From: Bacteroidota bacterium
Lineage (GTDB): Bacteria; Bacteroidota; Bacteroidia; Chitinophagales; Saprospiraceae
NCBI GenBank assembly: GCA_963169455.1
Contig: CAUJDW010000128.1
Location: 62,001 to 126,000, forward strand
Direction: 5' to 3'
Length of the DNA stretch: 64,000 nucleotides
Part shown: one piece after another, positions 7,845 through 17,400 of the stretch
Numbering within the stretch: the stretch's first letter is position 1
Layout of the letters: the number at the start of each line of letters is the position of its first letter
The notes under the pieces: generated by a model
Told to the model about the DNA's origin: nothing
Database searches by the model: none
The model's input: the letters and a program-made list of their open reading frames with translations, nothing else
Program-made: the position numbers and the translations under genes

Positions 7845-9308
7845 CTACTCCTGTTTTTGCGCTAGCTTACGAATGACATAAGTCCGCGCCATCATATCAT
7901 GAAGCGCCTGCCGGCGGTTCCTGTTCAGAAAATAAAACAAATACCCCAGCCCCAGGACCGATTCCGAGATCAGTTTCCCCACAAAGCGCAGGGCAGCCTG
8001 GCCAAGCGAGGGCGCGGCGCCTTTTTCATCCGCCACCTGTATCCCGAGCAGGAGTTTTCCAAGGGTGCCCTGGAAATAGTGCTCCATAAGCACGTGGTAA
8101 AGCCCCAGCCCCACCAGGTAAAACAGGCCGAAAGCCAGTGCGTTTTCCGGCCGCCCCAAAGCCAGCCAGGCGGCCAGCAGCACCAGGAAAGGGAAGACAC
8201 AGACATCGAGCAGGCGGGCCCAGAAGCGGCGCCAGAATCCGGCAAGTAGTATGGGCCAGCCCCCGGCATCCAGTATGTAGGGTGGAGGGGCAGCGCTTTT
8301 CCGGCCCGCCACTTCGGCTTTCATTCCGGGAATTTCGCGCGGAATCTCTACGGCGGCCTCTTCATCCCCCGTCTGCAGGATAAAAGACCGGGCTTCTTCG
8401 ATCGCTTCAGTGTGGTAAGAGGCCGGCGGGGCTGCTTTGGCAAACTTGACCAGGTCAGCCGATTGCAGGAGGCGCCGCAGGATGTCCTGCTGTGCCGGCA
8501 GCAATGCAGCCTGCGCCAGCTGAAGCAGTATCTCATCGGTAGTCGATTCCAGAGCGGCAAGCTGGAAGCGGTGCTGCAGGTATTCCCTGATAATATGGGC
8601 GAGGTTGCTGTGGTAATCTTTCACCAGGCCCTGCTGCCATAGCCTGCGGGCTTCCAGCTGATCCAGTTGCTCAAGCGCCAGTTGGTGGGCGGGAACACTG
8701 AGCGGCGGGGGCGGCGGGAGGGGCGGCGGCTGGCGGCGCGCCAGGAAAAAGGCCAGGAGCCCCAAAGCGATCAGCAGGAACAGGCCCAGCATCCAGGGCA
8801 GGGCATCCCAAACGTTCATCGGCTCCCCGATGATGTCTTTTATGGGCATTAGCTGCACCGAATCCACAGTGATCGGCATGGTATTGGCCTTCAGGTTGAG
8901 CTCGGCCGTCCAGGCCGTGTCCGGCAGCCCGTTTTGGCGGTATGCCACGGGGATGGGGGGAATGCGGTAAAACCCGGAATCGAAAACCGTAAGAGTGAGC
9001 TGTACTTCCAGCAGTTTGCCCTGCTGCCCGTTGTCCTTTTCGAAGCGTTCGGCCCGGAGTATTTCCAGCCCGGCCGTTTCCTCCAGCACAGCGAATCCTA
9101 CATCGGTAATTTCAGCAGGATCCTGATAGAAGGACAGGATGGTAAGCCTGGGCTGGTCGCCGATGAGTATCTCATCCTGGCTCAGCTCGGCGGAAACGCT
9201 CACCTGGCCGGGAAGCAAGGTTCCACACAGCAGGAAAAGGAACAGGGCGCTCCAGGCCGGGCCCGGCCATACTGAAGATATTTGTCGTTTGCGGCCTGTC
9301 TGCTTCAT
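7845..9308 (-). CDS. BatD-like/DUF4381-type membrane protein fused to an RDD domain
   Basis: 487 aa. Order: signal peptide (about 1-35), a beta-sandwich domain resembling the first BatD domain (VSVSAELSQDEILIGDQPRL, about 36-145), a membrane helix (WMLGLFLLIALGLLAFFLA, about 170-190), and a Pro-rich linker. Then comes a helical cytosolic part with NLAHIIREYLQHRF as in the DUF4381 family (about 205-300), and finally an RDD-family domain of three membrane segments (RRFWARLLDVCVFPF to LNRNRRQALHDMM, about 355-475). The gene occupies the slot normally held by the small DUF4381-like Bat gene, between the DUF58 gene and batA. The RDD extension is the odd part; its role is not known. Confidence 0.8.
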   Translation of the reverse strand: MKQTGRKRQISSVWPGPAWSALFLFLLCGTLLPGQVSVSAELSQDEILIGDQPRLTILSFYQDPAEITDVGFAVLEETAGLEILRAERFEKDNGQQGKLLEVQLTLTVFDSGFYRIPPIPVAYRQNGLPDTAWTAELNLKANTMPITVDSVQLMPIKDIIGEPMNVWDALPWMLGLFLLIALGLLAFFLARRQPPPLPPPPPLSVPAHQLALEQLDQLEARRLWQQGLVKDYHSNLAHIIREYLQHRFQLAALESTTDEILLQLAQAALLPAQQDILRRLLQSADLVKFAKAAPPASYHTEAIEEARSFILQTGDEEAAVEIPREIPGMKAEVAGRKSAAPPPYILDAGGWPILLAGFWRRFWARLLDVCVFPFLVLLAAWLALGRPENALAFGLFYLVGLGLYHVLMEHYFQGTLGKLLLGIQVADEKGAAPSLGQAALRFVGKLISESVLGLGYLFYFLNRNRRQALHDMMARTYVIRKLAQKQE

Positions 9309-9343
9309 GAAAATCGGCGTTTTCCATTCTTTCCGCCCGTTTG

Positions 9344-10219
9344 TCAGGGCTGTTTGGAGCGCTGCTGAAAAAATTTCAACAGGGCATTTGCATAGGGTTC
9401 ATCCGTCCGGATGTTTACGGCATCAGCGCCGCTCTTTCTGAAAGTGCTGACGAAATAAGCCAGGTGTTGCCGGTGCCATCGGGCGTAATCTTCCCGGAGG
9501 CGGGCGGAGGAGGTGTCGACCCAGCGGATCTCCCCCGACTCGGCATCCTGGGCGCGGATAAGGCCGACACGGGGCAGTTGTTCCTCACGCGGGTCGATAA
9601 TATTGATCCCAACGACATCATGGCGGCGGGCGGCTATGCGCAGCGGGGCCTCATAGCCCATCGACAGGAAATCGGAAATGATGAAGCAGATGCTGCGGCG
9701 CTTGATCATGTTGTTGAAATACCGCAGGGTTCGCCCGATATCGGTGCCCTGCCCCTCCGGTTCGAAGTCGATCAGCTCGCGGATGATCCGCAGGATGTGC
9801 TGCCGGCCCTTTTTCGGGGGGATGAACTTTTCCGCCTTGTCTGAAAAGAATAACACGCCGACCTTATCATTATTATTGATTGCCGAAAAAGCCAGTACAG
9901 CGCAAATTTCCGTCATGATCTCGTTCTTGAGCTGGTTGGCCGTGCCGAAAAAAGAGGACTGGCTCATATCGATCAGCAGCATCACCGTCAGTTCGCGTTC
10001 CTCTTCGAATATCTTCACATGAGGGTCGCCGGTTCTGGCCGTCACGTTCCAGTCGATATTGCGCACATCATCGCCAAACTGATAATCGCGCACTTCGCTG
10101 AATGACATGCCCCGGCCTTTGAACGCACTGTGGTATTCTCCCGAGAACAGGTGTTTGCTCAGGCCTTTGGTCTTGATCTCGATCTTCCGGACTTTCTTGA
10201 GCAGCTCGCTGGTTTCCAT
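9344..10219 (-). CDS. DUF58 protein of the Bat/MoxR cluster
   Basis: 291 aa from METSELLKKVRKIEIKT. The family signature is complete: HLFSGEYHSAFKGRGMSF, the VRDYQFGDDVRNIDWNVTAR core with DxxRxIDW, and a vWA-like fold (LLIDMSQSS, FIISDFLS). DUF58 proteins regularly follow MoxR ATPases and are thought to be targets or partners of these chaperones. I prefer the ATG at 10219 to a TTG three codons upstream. It follows moxR by 15 bases and precedes the RDD fusion. Confidence 0.9.
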   Translation of the reverse strand: METSELLKKVRKIEIKTKGLSKHLFSGEYHSAFKGRGMSFSEVRDYQFGDDVRNIDWNVTARTGDPHVKIFEEERELTVMLLIDMSQSSFFGTANQLKNEIMTEICAVLAFSAINNNDKVGVLFFSDKAEKFIPPKKGRQHILRIIRELIDFEPEGQGTDIGRTLRYFNNMIKRRSICFIISDFLSMGYEAPLRIAARRHDVVGINIIDPREEQLPRVGLIRAQDAESGEIRWVDTSSARLREDYARWHRQHLAYFVSTFRKSGADAVNIRTDEPYANALLKFFQQRSKQP

Positions 10220-10234
10220 CTTCTGCAACTACCT

Positions 10235-11230
10235 TTAGGGCACTTCCACCGTGTCCAGAATCTTATTGATAATGTCCTCCTGGGTGATATTTTCTGCTTC
10301 TGCTTCGTACGACAAGCCGATGCGATGGCGCATAACATCGTGGCAGACGCTGCGCACGTCTTCAGGCACGACGTACCCCCGGCGCCTGATGAAGGCGTGG
10401 GCCTTGGCGGCCAAGGCGAGGTTGATGCTGGCGCGGGGCGAAGCACCGTAATTGATGAGCGCCTCGAGGTTGCGCAGCCGGTACTCTCCCGGCCGCCGGG
10501 TGGCGAACACGATATCGAGAATATAGCGCTCGATCTTTTCGTCCATATATATTTTATTCACCGACTCGCGGGCGCGCAGGATGTCGGCCGGGTGGACGAT
10601 GGGGTTTACTTTTGCGAACACTTCCCCCGACAGGTTGCGCCGGATGATCTCCTGTTCTTCCTCCCTGGAGGGATAAGGCACTTTAACCTTCAGCATGAAG
10701 CGGTCGACCTGGGCTTCCGGCAGCGGGTAGGTGCCTTCCTGTTCGATGGGGTTCTGGGTGGCCAGCACCAGGAAGGGTTCTTCGAGCTGGAAGGTTTCGC
10801 TGCCGATGGTCACCTGCCTTTCCTGCATGGCTTCCAGCAGGGCGCTCTGCACTTTCGCCGGTGCGCGGTTTATTTCATCGGCGAGGATGAAGTTGGCGAA
10901 GATGGGCCCTTTGCGCACCGTAAACTGGCTGGTGCTCGGGTTATAGATCATGGTGCCGATGATATCGGCCGGCAGCAGGTCGGGCGTAAACTGGATGCGG
11001 CTGAACCTGGCGTCCACGGCCTGGGAAAGCGTTTTGATGGCGAGGGTTTTCGCCAGCCCGGGAAGGCCCTCCAGCAGCACGTGGCCGCGGCAGAGCAGCC
11101 CCAGTATCAGGCGTTCCATCATGTTGTTCTGGCCAACGATGATCCGGGAAGCGGCAGCGTTCAGTTTTTCAATAAAGGCGCTGTCGATATAAATCTGTTG
11201 GTTGAGTGCTTCGATGTCAAGTGATTGCAT
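10235..11230 (-). CDS. MoxR-family AAA+ ATPase
   Basis: 331 aa from the ATG giving MQSLDIEALNQQ. AAA+ motifs: Walker A GLPGLAKT, Walker B LADEINRAPAK, sensor-like ATQNPIEQEGTYPLPEAQ, and the downstream SPRASINLALAAKAHAFIRR segment characteristic of MoxR. MoxR ATPases act as chaperones that mature or load metal/cofactor complexes containing vWA proteins. Here it heads the Bat operon. An upstream in-frame ATG would add 32 residues of non-family sequence; the GAAAG just before 11230 supports the shorter start. Confidence 0.93.
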   Translation of the reverse strand: MQSLDIEALNQQIYIDSAFIEKLNAAASRIIVGQNNMMERLILGLLCRGHVLLEGLPGLAKTLAIKTLSQAVDARFSRIQFTPDLLPADIIGTMIYNPSTSQFTVRKGPIFANFILADEINRAPAKVQSALLEAMQERQVTIGSETFQLEEPFLVLATQNPIEQEGTYPLPEAQVDRFMLKVKVPYPSREEEQEIIRRNLSGEVFAKVNPIVHPADILRARESVNKIYMDEKIERYILDIVFATRRPGEYRLRNLEALINYGASPRASINLALAAKAHAFIRRRGYVVPEDVRSVCHDVMRHRIGLSYEAEAENITQEDIINKILDTVEVP

Positions 11231-11404
11231 ATCTTTCGTCAGTTGCTTAGGGATCGAATTTGTCCTGCCCTTTGCAAAAGGGGCCGGACAGGCCCACAAA
11301 TTTGCTATTTTTTTGAATATTAACACAATGCAACGGCCTTTGCCTTTATTTTATCCGCCGGGCGGTGAAAAAAAGGAGGGGGCCGTGCACAGAAAATTAA
11401 CGCT

Positions 11405-12103
11405 ATGCCAAACGTTTTTGCCCTTGCCCGGGGCGGAGCCCTTGTCCTTGCCCTGCTCAGCAGCTGCCTCGCAGGCGCCCAGAGCGGAACAGCCTATTCA
11501 CCCGAACAACGCGCCAGGGAAAGCATCAACGGCCTTAAAGAGGGCGTTCTCATCGTTCGCCTGCCTTCACAACAGGCCAAAACCGACGCTATCCGGGAAG
11601 TGATCAGCACGCCCGGCGCCAGCGAAGCGGCCCGGAAAAGGCTTGAAAAACAGCTCGAAACGGCCATCTCCAGCCAACGGGAATTCAACCTCAACATGAT
11701 GAAGGCTTTTCGGGAGGCTTATGACTTTTCCGATGTCCTGTTTATCTACGACACCAGCACTTCCCTCCTCAAAACCGGAAACCATAGCGGTATTTTCCTG
11801 GACAGCAGCCTTCAGGCCCAAGCCGGCATCCGGCTGGAGAAAGCGCCTGTCTTCATCCTGCACTTCGGCTCTACCAGTAGCGAAACTTCTGATGGCGTGG
11901 AAGCTATGATCATCCTGGACGGCCAGTTCAAGAGGCTGGAAAAGCCCTTCCCTTTTTACCAGCGCCTCAACGATTTTTCCGCCTTCATCGGCAGCTTTTT
12001 GCCAAAACCCAACCAGAAAACGGAAGACGCCCTGCGCATCGTGGACAAATTGAACAAAAAATTGCACAAATACTTCGGACTGGTGCAGATGGGGAAGGGG
12101 TGA
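11405..12103 (+). CDS. Exported protein of unknown function
   Basis: 232 aa, not recognised. It has a signal peptide (MPNVFALARGGALVLALLSS, cleavage near AGAQS), then an alpha/beta-looking region: KEGVLIVRLPSQQAKTDAI, a charged helix (about 68-100), DVLFIYDTSTS, PVFILHFGSTSSETSDG and AMIILDGQFKRL. The C-terminal helix is KTEDALRIVDKLNKKLHKYF. It stands alone, divergent from the Bat operon and convergent with the transglycosylase. Codon use is like its neighbours, so I think it is a real gene. Confidence 0.75.
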   Translation: MPNVFALARGGALVLALLSSCLAGAQSGTAYSPEQRARESINGLKEGVLIVRLPSQQAKTDAIREVISTPGASEAARKRLEKQLETAISSQREFNLNMMKAFREAYDFSDVLFIYDTSTSLLKTGNHSGIFLDSSLQAQAGIRLEKAPVFILHFGSTSSETSDGVEAMIILDGQFKRLEKPFPFYQRLNDFSAFIGSFLPKPNQKTEDALRIVDKLNKKLHKYFGLVQMGKG

Positions 12104-12151
12104 GGGAGGTCGGGTGGCTGGGACACGCCAGGGAGGCCCGGGCAACAATGG

Positions 12152-12184
12152 ACAGGCCCGGGCGCGCGATGCACCCGGGCCTGT
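12152..12184. terminator. GC-rich hairpin between convergent genes
   Basis: ACAGGCCCGGG (12152-12162) pairs perfectly with CCCGGGCCTGT (12174-12184) around an 11-base loop. A further GGCCCGGGC occurs just upstream at 12136-12144. There is no good T-run on either side, so it may be a bidirectional stem or a palindromic repeat rather than a classic terminator. Confidence 0.45.
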
Positions 12185-12208
12185 ACGGAGAAGAATCTAA
12201 TGAACCGC

Positions 12209-13351
12209 TCAGGGTGTGGCGATGTAATTTTTGTCCGGAAGGAAAGCCACCAGTTCCTGGTTGACGAAGATTTCCTGGTATGGCAGGTGGTTCCATCGCA
12301 TCAGGTCGGAAACGGAAACCCGGAATCTGCGGGCGAGCCCATCGATGGTTTCGCCCGGCCTGACGACGTAGCTGACTTTGTAGAAGTTCGGATAAAGCAG
12401 GGCCGGGTCGATGTTGCGGCGCATCCGGCGGGCGCTGAGAAAATCGCGGAATTTTTCCATGGCGGGCGCCGGCAGCAGCAGGAAATTACCCCGGGAGCTT
12501 TCCGGGATATACGAGCTGCGATAGCTGGGGTTGAGCGACCGGATCTCCGTCAGGCTCAGGCCGCTGGCATAGGCGACATCGCTGAAGGAGAAGGCGTCGA
12601 AAACCTTGATCGCGCGGATGCCCCCTTCCATGCCGGGCAGGCGTGGCTGCAGCCCGTGGTCGGCGTAGAAATTGGCGATATAGGCCGCAGCGATAAAACG
12701 CGGCACGTAATTCCGGGTTTCGTAAGGGAGGAAATCCTTGATCTCCCAGAAGTTGCGGCAACCGGAGTTCCGGATGGCGCTGTTGACCCTTGCCGGGCCG
12801 CAGTTATAGGCCGCCAGCACGAGTTGCCAGTCATTGTACTGGCCATAGAGGGCCGTCAGCATTTCCACCGCAGCTTCGGTAGCGCGGTACGGGTCGAAAC
12901 GTTCGTCCAGATTTTCGTTGATCCGAAGGCGGTACTGCCTGGCCGTGGCGGGAATGAACTGCCACAGGCCTGCGGCGCCTGCACCTGAGCGGGCATCGGC
13001 ATTCAGCGAAGTTTCCACAATAGGCAGATACTTCAACTCTTCCGGAAGGCCGTTTAAAGCCAGGTAGTGTTCGAAAATGGGAAAGAGAAAGGAAGTTCGT
13101 CCGAGCATGGCTTCCGTATCGCGAAAGCCGTTGGTAGTGTACTCCCTGATGAGGTCGCGTACTTCCTCATTATACCTCGGCTCAAACGGGATTTTCAGTT
13201 GAGCCAGCCGCTCCTGGATGTCCCCTTCATCGAGGGCGGGCGTGGGGAGTTCAGTTTCTGTGCGTGCGTCGAGGGGAAACGCGGCTTTGTTTGTCGTTGC
13301 CATCAGGCAGCAGGCTGCCGTCAACGCAACTAATGTCCATGGGATTTGCAT
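12209..13351 (-). CDS. Membrane-bound lytic murein transglycosylase, MltD type, with LysM
   Basis: 380 aa. Signal peptide or anchor (MQIPWTLVALTAACCLMATT), then an SLT domain: LPEELKYLPIVETSLNADAR with the catalytic Glu (about 112), AGLWQFIPATARQYRL, and LVLAAYNCGPARVNSAI. A region typical of MltD follows (YETRNYVPRFIAAAYIANF), then one C-terminal LysM domain (SYVVRPGETIDGLARRFRVS, about 325-370). It cleaves the glycan strand to 1,6-anhydro ends in the periplasm. Monocistronic as far as can be seen. Confidence 0.93.
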   Translation of the reverse strand: MQIPWTLVALTAACCLMATTNKAAFPLDARTETELPTPALDEGDIQERLAQLKIPFEPRYNEEVRDLIREYTTNGFRDTEAMLGRTSFLFPIFEHYLALNGLPEELKYLPIVETSLNADARSGAGAAGLWQFIPATARQYRLRINENLDERFDPYRATEAAVEMLTALYGQYNDWQLVLAAYNCGPARVNSAIRNSGCRNFWEIKDFLPYETRNYVPRFIAAAYIANFYADHGLQPRLPGMEGGIRAIKVFDAFSFSDVAYASGLSLTEIRSLNPSYRSSYIPESSRGNFLLLPAPAMEKFRDFLSARRMRRNIDPALLYPNFYKVSYVVRPGETIDGLARRFRVSVSDLMRWNHLPYQEIFVNQELVAFLPDKNYIATP

Positions 13352-13870
13352 CAGATATCGGTTTTTGCATTATGCGTGCTCCAAGTGGGAAAATACCCAC
13401 GTCAAGCAAGGGGTAATGCAACAATCGGGTTTCTACTCTTCTTTTTTTTCGTACAAGTGCTTAAAAATCAGGGCGTAATAAGCCCTTTACATCTATTTTT
13501 CAAAAGCAAAGCTATAGGCTTTTGGCGTAAAAGTCAACCATTTTAGCCCAGGGCCCCCCTTTTATGGGGCAGGAAGGAAGCCATTCGCAACTTGCCTATC
13601 CCTTTTCACCAGCCCGGGAAAAGCCTATGGGCCATAGTTTTAATTGTTAGGAAAATTTTTCTGCCCCGCTAAAAGGAAATCGCCGAATATCTGTCTGTTG
13701 CACTCCCGGCAAAATCCACTTAGCTCAAAGTGTTAAAATTTTCTTAAAGTTTTGTTAAAAATAAGTTTACTGCCGGCAACTTCACGCTCTTTCGCATTGT
13801 TTTTTTGTTTCCGAAACCAGAAAACGGCCCTTGGGCGGCCGCAATTATTAGCCTTAAACCACGCTGAAAC
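13352..13870. other. 519-base AT-richer gap
   Basis: I find no ORF with coding character, no tRNA and no repeat shared with the rest of the window. The right part (13730-13775) is AT-rich with a TTTTG and a TAAGTTTA and could hold a weak promoter for moaD. Confidence 0.5.
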
Positions 13871-14113
13871 ATGCAGGTCAGAATACTCGCCTTCGGCATT
13901 GCCCGGGATATACTCGGCGCCGGCAATTTAAGCCTCGACCTTCCTCAGGGGGCGACCGTCGCCGAGCTGAAGGCCCGTTTATGCCGGGACTACCCTTCCT
14001 TTGAGAAGCTGGCCTCTCTGGCTATTGCGCTGAATGCGGAATATGCTTCCGATTCCCAGGCGATCAGCACCGGCGACGAGGTGGCCATCATTCCTCCGGT
14101 CAGCGGCGGTTGA
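13871..14113 (+). CDS. moaD: MoaD-type sulfur carrier, small subunit of molybdopterin synthase
   Basis: 80 aa with a ubiquitin-like fold pattern: MQVRILAFGIARDILGAGNL, then GATVAELKARLCRDYPSF, ALNAEYASD, and the decisive ending DEVAIIPPVSGG. The C-terminal Gly-Gly is the site of adenylation and thiocarboxylation. It donates sulfur in molybdopterin formation with MoaE. No moaE or other moa gene is nearby, which is unusual. ThiS is a less likely alternative because the length and the PPVSGG end match MoaD. Confidence 0.9.
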   Translation: MQVRILAFGIARDILGAGNLSLDLPQGATVAELKARLCRDYPSFEKLASLAIALNAEYASDSQAISTGDEVAIIPPVSGG

Positions 14114-14142
14114 ACCTGCAAATTGAAAAGGAAAGAAAATTT

Positions 14143-14274
14143 GTAACTATTCAGGTTGGAACGCCGGCCTGCAGCCTGCGAAATGGTAATCAGAGAGCCT
14201 TTGGAGGGGCTATGCCTGCGCGCGGGGCACAGGCCGGCGTTCCGGATTGCCCCAAAGGAGGCCTAAATAGTTGC
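14143..14274. repeat. Long imperfect palindrome, copy A of a family
   Basis: The ends GTAACTATTCAGG (14143-14155) and CCTAAATAGTTGC (14262-14274) are inverted repeats (11 of 13 match). Inner arms GGAACGCCGGCCTG and CAGGCCGGCGTTCC are perfect inverses. A second copy in the other orientation lies at 56623-56746. The two share the segment GGTAATCAGAG / GATAATCAGAG followed by GCCTTTGGAGGGGCT / GCCTTGGGAGGGGCT. It has no coding capacity. It fills most of the 350-base gap between moaD and the CHAT gene; 14275-14463 shows nothing else. Confidence 0.8.
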
Positions 14275-14463
14275 GAAAATATTTAACTTTACCTGCCACA
14301 GAGCCCCCCTCCCTGAGCATATCCCTCATTGCTTTTAAAATCCTTGAAAATTTCTGATTGGCGCCCTTTGCGGGCCAAGCTGCCCCGCCTGCGCGATTCC
14401 GCCCGGGCGGCAAACCTGCAGTGGCCGCCCAGAGCCATGGGGGTGCATATACTGTAAAGTACT

Positions 14464-17400
14464 ATGAGAAAAAACATCCTGCTGCTCGCTTTCGCATTTT
14501 TTGCCTGCCTGCTCAGTGCTCAGCCGGAGCTGTCCGAGACGGCGGCCCAGCATCAGAATCAGGCTGCCTCGCTGTTGCTCAACGGCGAGCCGGCGGCGGC
14601 CATTCCGCTATTGCAGGCCGCTGCTGCGCAGTACAGGCAGGGCGCCGAATGGGAGCAATACTTCTCCTGCCTTAACCAGGTCACCACCGCTTATCTCGAG
14701 CTCGGGCAGTTGGAAGATGCCAAAAGAATGGCGAAAAAAGCCCTTTGGGAAAGCATTGAAAAACTCGGCAGGGACAACAACGCAGCAGCCAGGGCAGCGC
14801 ACAAGCTGGGAGAGGCCTACAGCAGCGCCGGCCGCCACAACAGCGCCCTGGAGTCTCACCGCCTGGCCCTGATGATCCGCCGGAAGTTGTTCGGAGCGCA
14901 GCATCCGGAGTTGGCAAACTCCTATGACTGGATCGGCAAGGCCTACGCCGCCATGGAGGTTTACGACGAGGCAGAAAGTTACTTTCAGCGGGCGCGGGCG
15001 CTGCGGGAGTCCGTTCTCGGCGCGGAACATGCCGAGGTATCGGATTCCTATTTCCTGCTGGGGGAACTGGCCACTTCCCGGCGTCAATTCGGAGAAGCCC
15101 TGAAGCTCCACCGGAGGGCGCTCGCCATCCGCAGGAAAAGCCTGGGGCCCCGCCACCCCGATGTTGTGCAGTCGCTGCTGCGCCTGGGTGCGTTGTATGC
15201 CCGGCTCGGAGCGGAAAAATCCGCCGCTCAGCGATATGGGGAAGCTGTGGCAATCTGGAAAAAAGGGAGCCCCGTAAGGCGTGAATACATGGCGGAGGCC
15301 TTTCATTTTCTGGCGGCCGCCGCACTGGAGAAAGGGCAGGTGGAAGAAGCCGCCCAACTGGCCCGCCAGGCTTCGGGCATGCCCGCTGGTTCAGGCCTTT
15401 CACCCGCCGGCGCCTATATGCTTGGCTCCGCCTTCCTGTTGAACGGCGCCCCCGCAGAAGCAGTGCGCTATCTGGAAGAAGCACTCAGGCAGGAAGGCCA
15501 GCCGGCGCCGGCCGCCTGTTTCCACCAGTTGGTGGAATCACACCTTGCAGCAGGGCAGGCCCGGGCTGCCGTAGCCCGGGCGGAGGAATACCTGGCCTTT
15601 GCGGGCCGAAAGGAAGCCGGGGCTTTGGCGCTGGCCGACGCCAACCTCCTGCTTGGCAAGAGCCTGCTCAGGCTCGGAGCATACGAACAGGCGGCAGGCT
15701 ATCTGCGGGAAGGCCTCGCTGAAGAGCAGTCGCCTCCGGCCTGGCGGCAAGCCGGCTATATCGCCCTTGCCGAGGCCTGGCTGGCGTTGGGTGAGGAAGA
15801 AGAAGCTATTGCTGCCCTGCATCAGGCCAGCGCGGCCGGGCAGCAACAGGGGGCATCGGCTTTTCATCAAATGCTGGGCCTGCAGGCTATGGCCAGGGCC
15901 CACAGCACCCTGGCCGCCCAGGACCGCCACGCCCTCGACAACCTGGAAGCAGCCCTCCGGTCAGCGGAGGCGGCAGACAGGCTGCTCGCGGAACTACTCA
16001 GGCAACCCCTTTCCTCCGAACAACTCGTGTTAATCCGGGAAAGGCAAAGCGACTGGTATGAATCGGCCCTCCACATTTGCTTTGGCCTCAACATCCAGAA
16101 TCCCTCCCCGGAATACCGGCAGCGGGCATTCCATTTTGCGGAGCGCAGCAAGCAACTGGATATCGCCTTGCCGCTGCTGCTCACCGGCGATATTGCCTTC
16201 CATGGTGTTCCCCCTGCGTTGCTTCAGGAGGAGGAAATATGCAGGCGCCAAATGCCCCGCCTTGCCAGGCGCGGGGAACTTGCTGTGCTGGAAGGCGCGG
16301 CCATTGAAAAAGAGCAGCCGGCCCCCGGGGACTGGCACAAGCGCTACGAGGCCTTACTGCAAAACCTGCAACGCGAAGCGCCCGCCTACTACCAGATGAA
16401 ATATGGCTTATTAGCTCCCGATATCAGCGGGCTTCATGGCCTTCTGAACAGGCAGAACACTTTGCTCTATGATTATTTCGCCGGGCAGGAGCATCTTTAC
16501 GTCTTTTTCGCAGATGACAAGGAGTTGCTCCTCTTCCGGCATACGGCGGACGAAGAACTATCGGAGCAGCTCGCGCGTTTCGCAGGTTTTCATGCGAAGG
16601 GCTTCCCATCCGAAGCGGAAGAGGCGCAGCCTGCCGGGTTCGCCGGAACAGGGGAATTTCTCTTCAGCAAATTATTTCCGCTGTTGCCTTCACCTGAGGG
16701 GGAAGGCGGGCCGCCTCAACTTTGCATTCTCCCCCATGGCCCACTCGCACTGTTTCCCTTCGAGTCGCTGCCAACCGATAAAACGGGAGGGGAAAATTTC
16801 TCCACTCTGCCATATCTGGGCCGGCAGTATGTGATCACTTATAATTACACGGCCAATGCCCTGCTGGAGGCCGATTATGAGCAGAGCATTGCCCACCCCT
16901 TCCCTTTCCGGGCTTTCGTTTTCCGGAACGGAGCTACCCGGCCGGCGCCTCCCGACAGCCACCCCGCCGGCAAAGCAGGGGAGGCCAGCGACAGGCTTCG
17001 CTTCTTTTCTGCCCTAGCCGCACTTTGGGCGGAGGCCCGGGATGGGGAAATATGGGAAGGCGGGCAGTCCGGAGAGGCTAGCTTTCGGCGTATGCCAAAA
17101 AACGGCGCGCTCCTGATGGCTACTCCAACCATACTGGCGGCAAGCCCTCTGGAAACTTACCTGGCGCTTTCGGCCTCACCGGACAGCCTGTACGACAACA
17201 TTCTGGATGTTAAGGAGCTATACGAAATGGAGACAGAGGCCGGGCTGGTTTTCCTCGGCCCTCCTGAAGCCCCATCGGAAGGCCTTTCCCTGAATGCGGC
17301 CTGGCCACAACTGGTGCAGGCATGGGCGTACAGCGGCAGTAATAGCCTGGTGCTGCAGCGCTGGAACAGCCCGGCGCCGGCGCCTTCGGAAGGCTTGCTG

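Noticed and set aside
13352..13870. tRNA or structured RNA in the gap before moaD
   Set aside because: I looked for T-loop and acceptor-stem patterns and found none.
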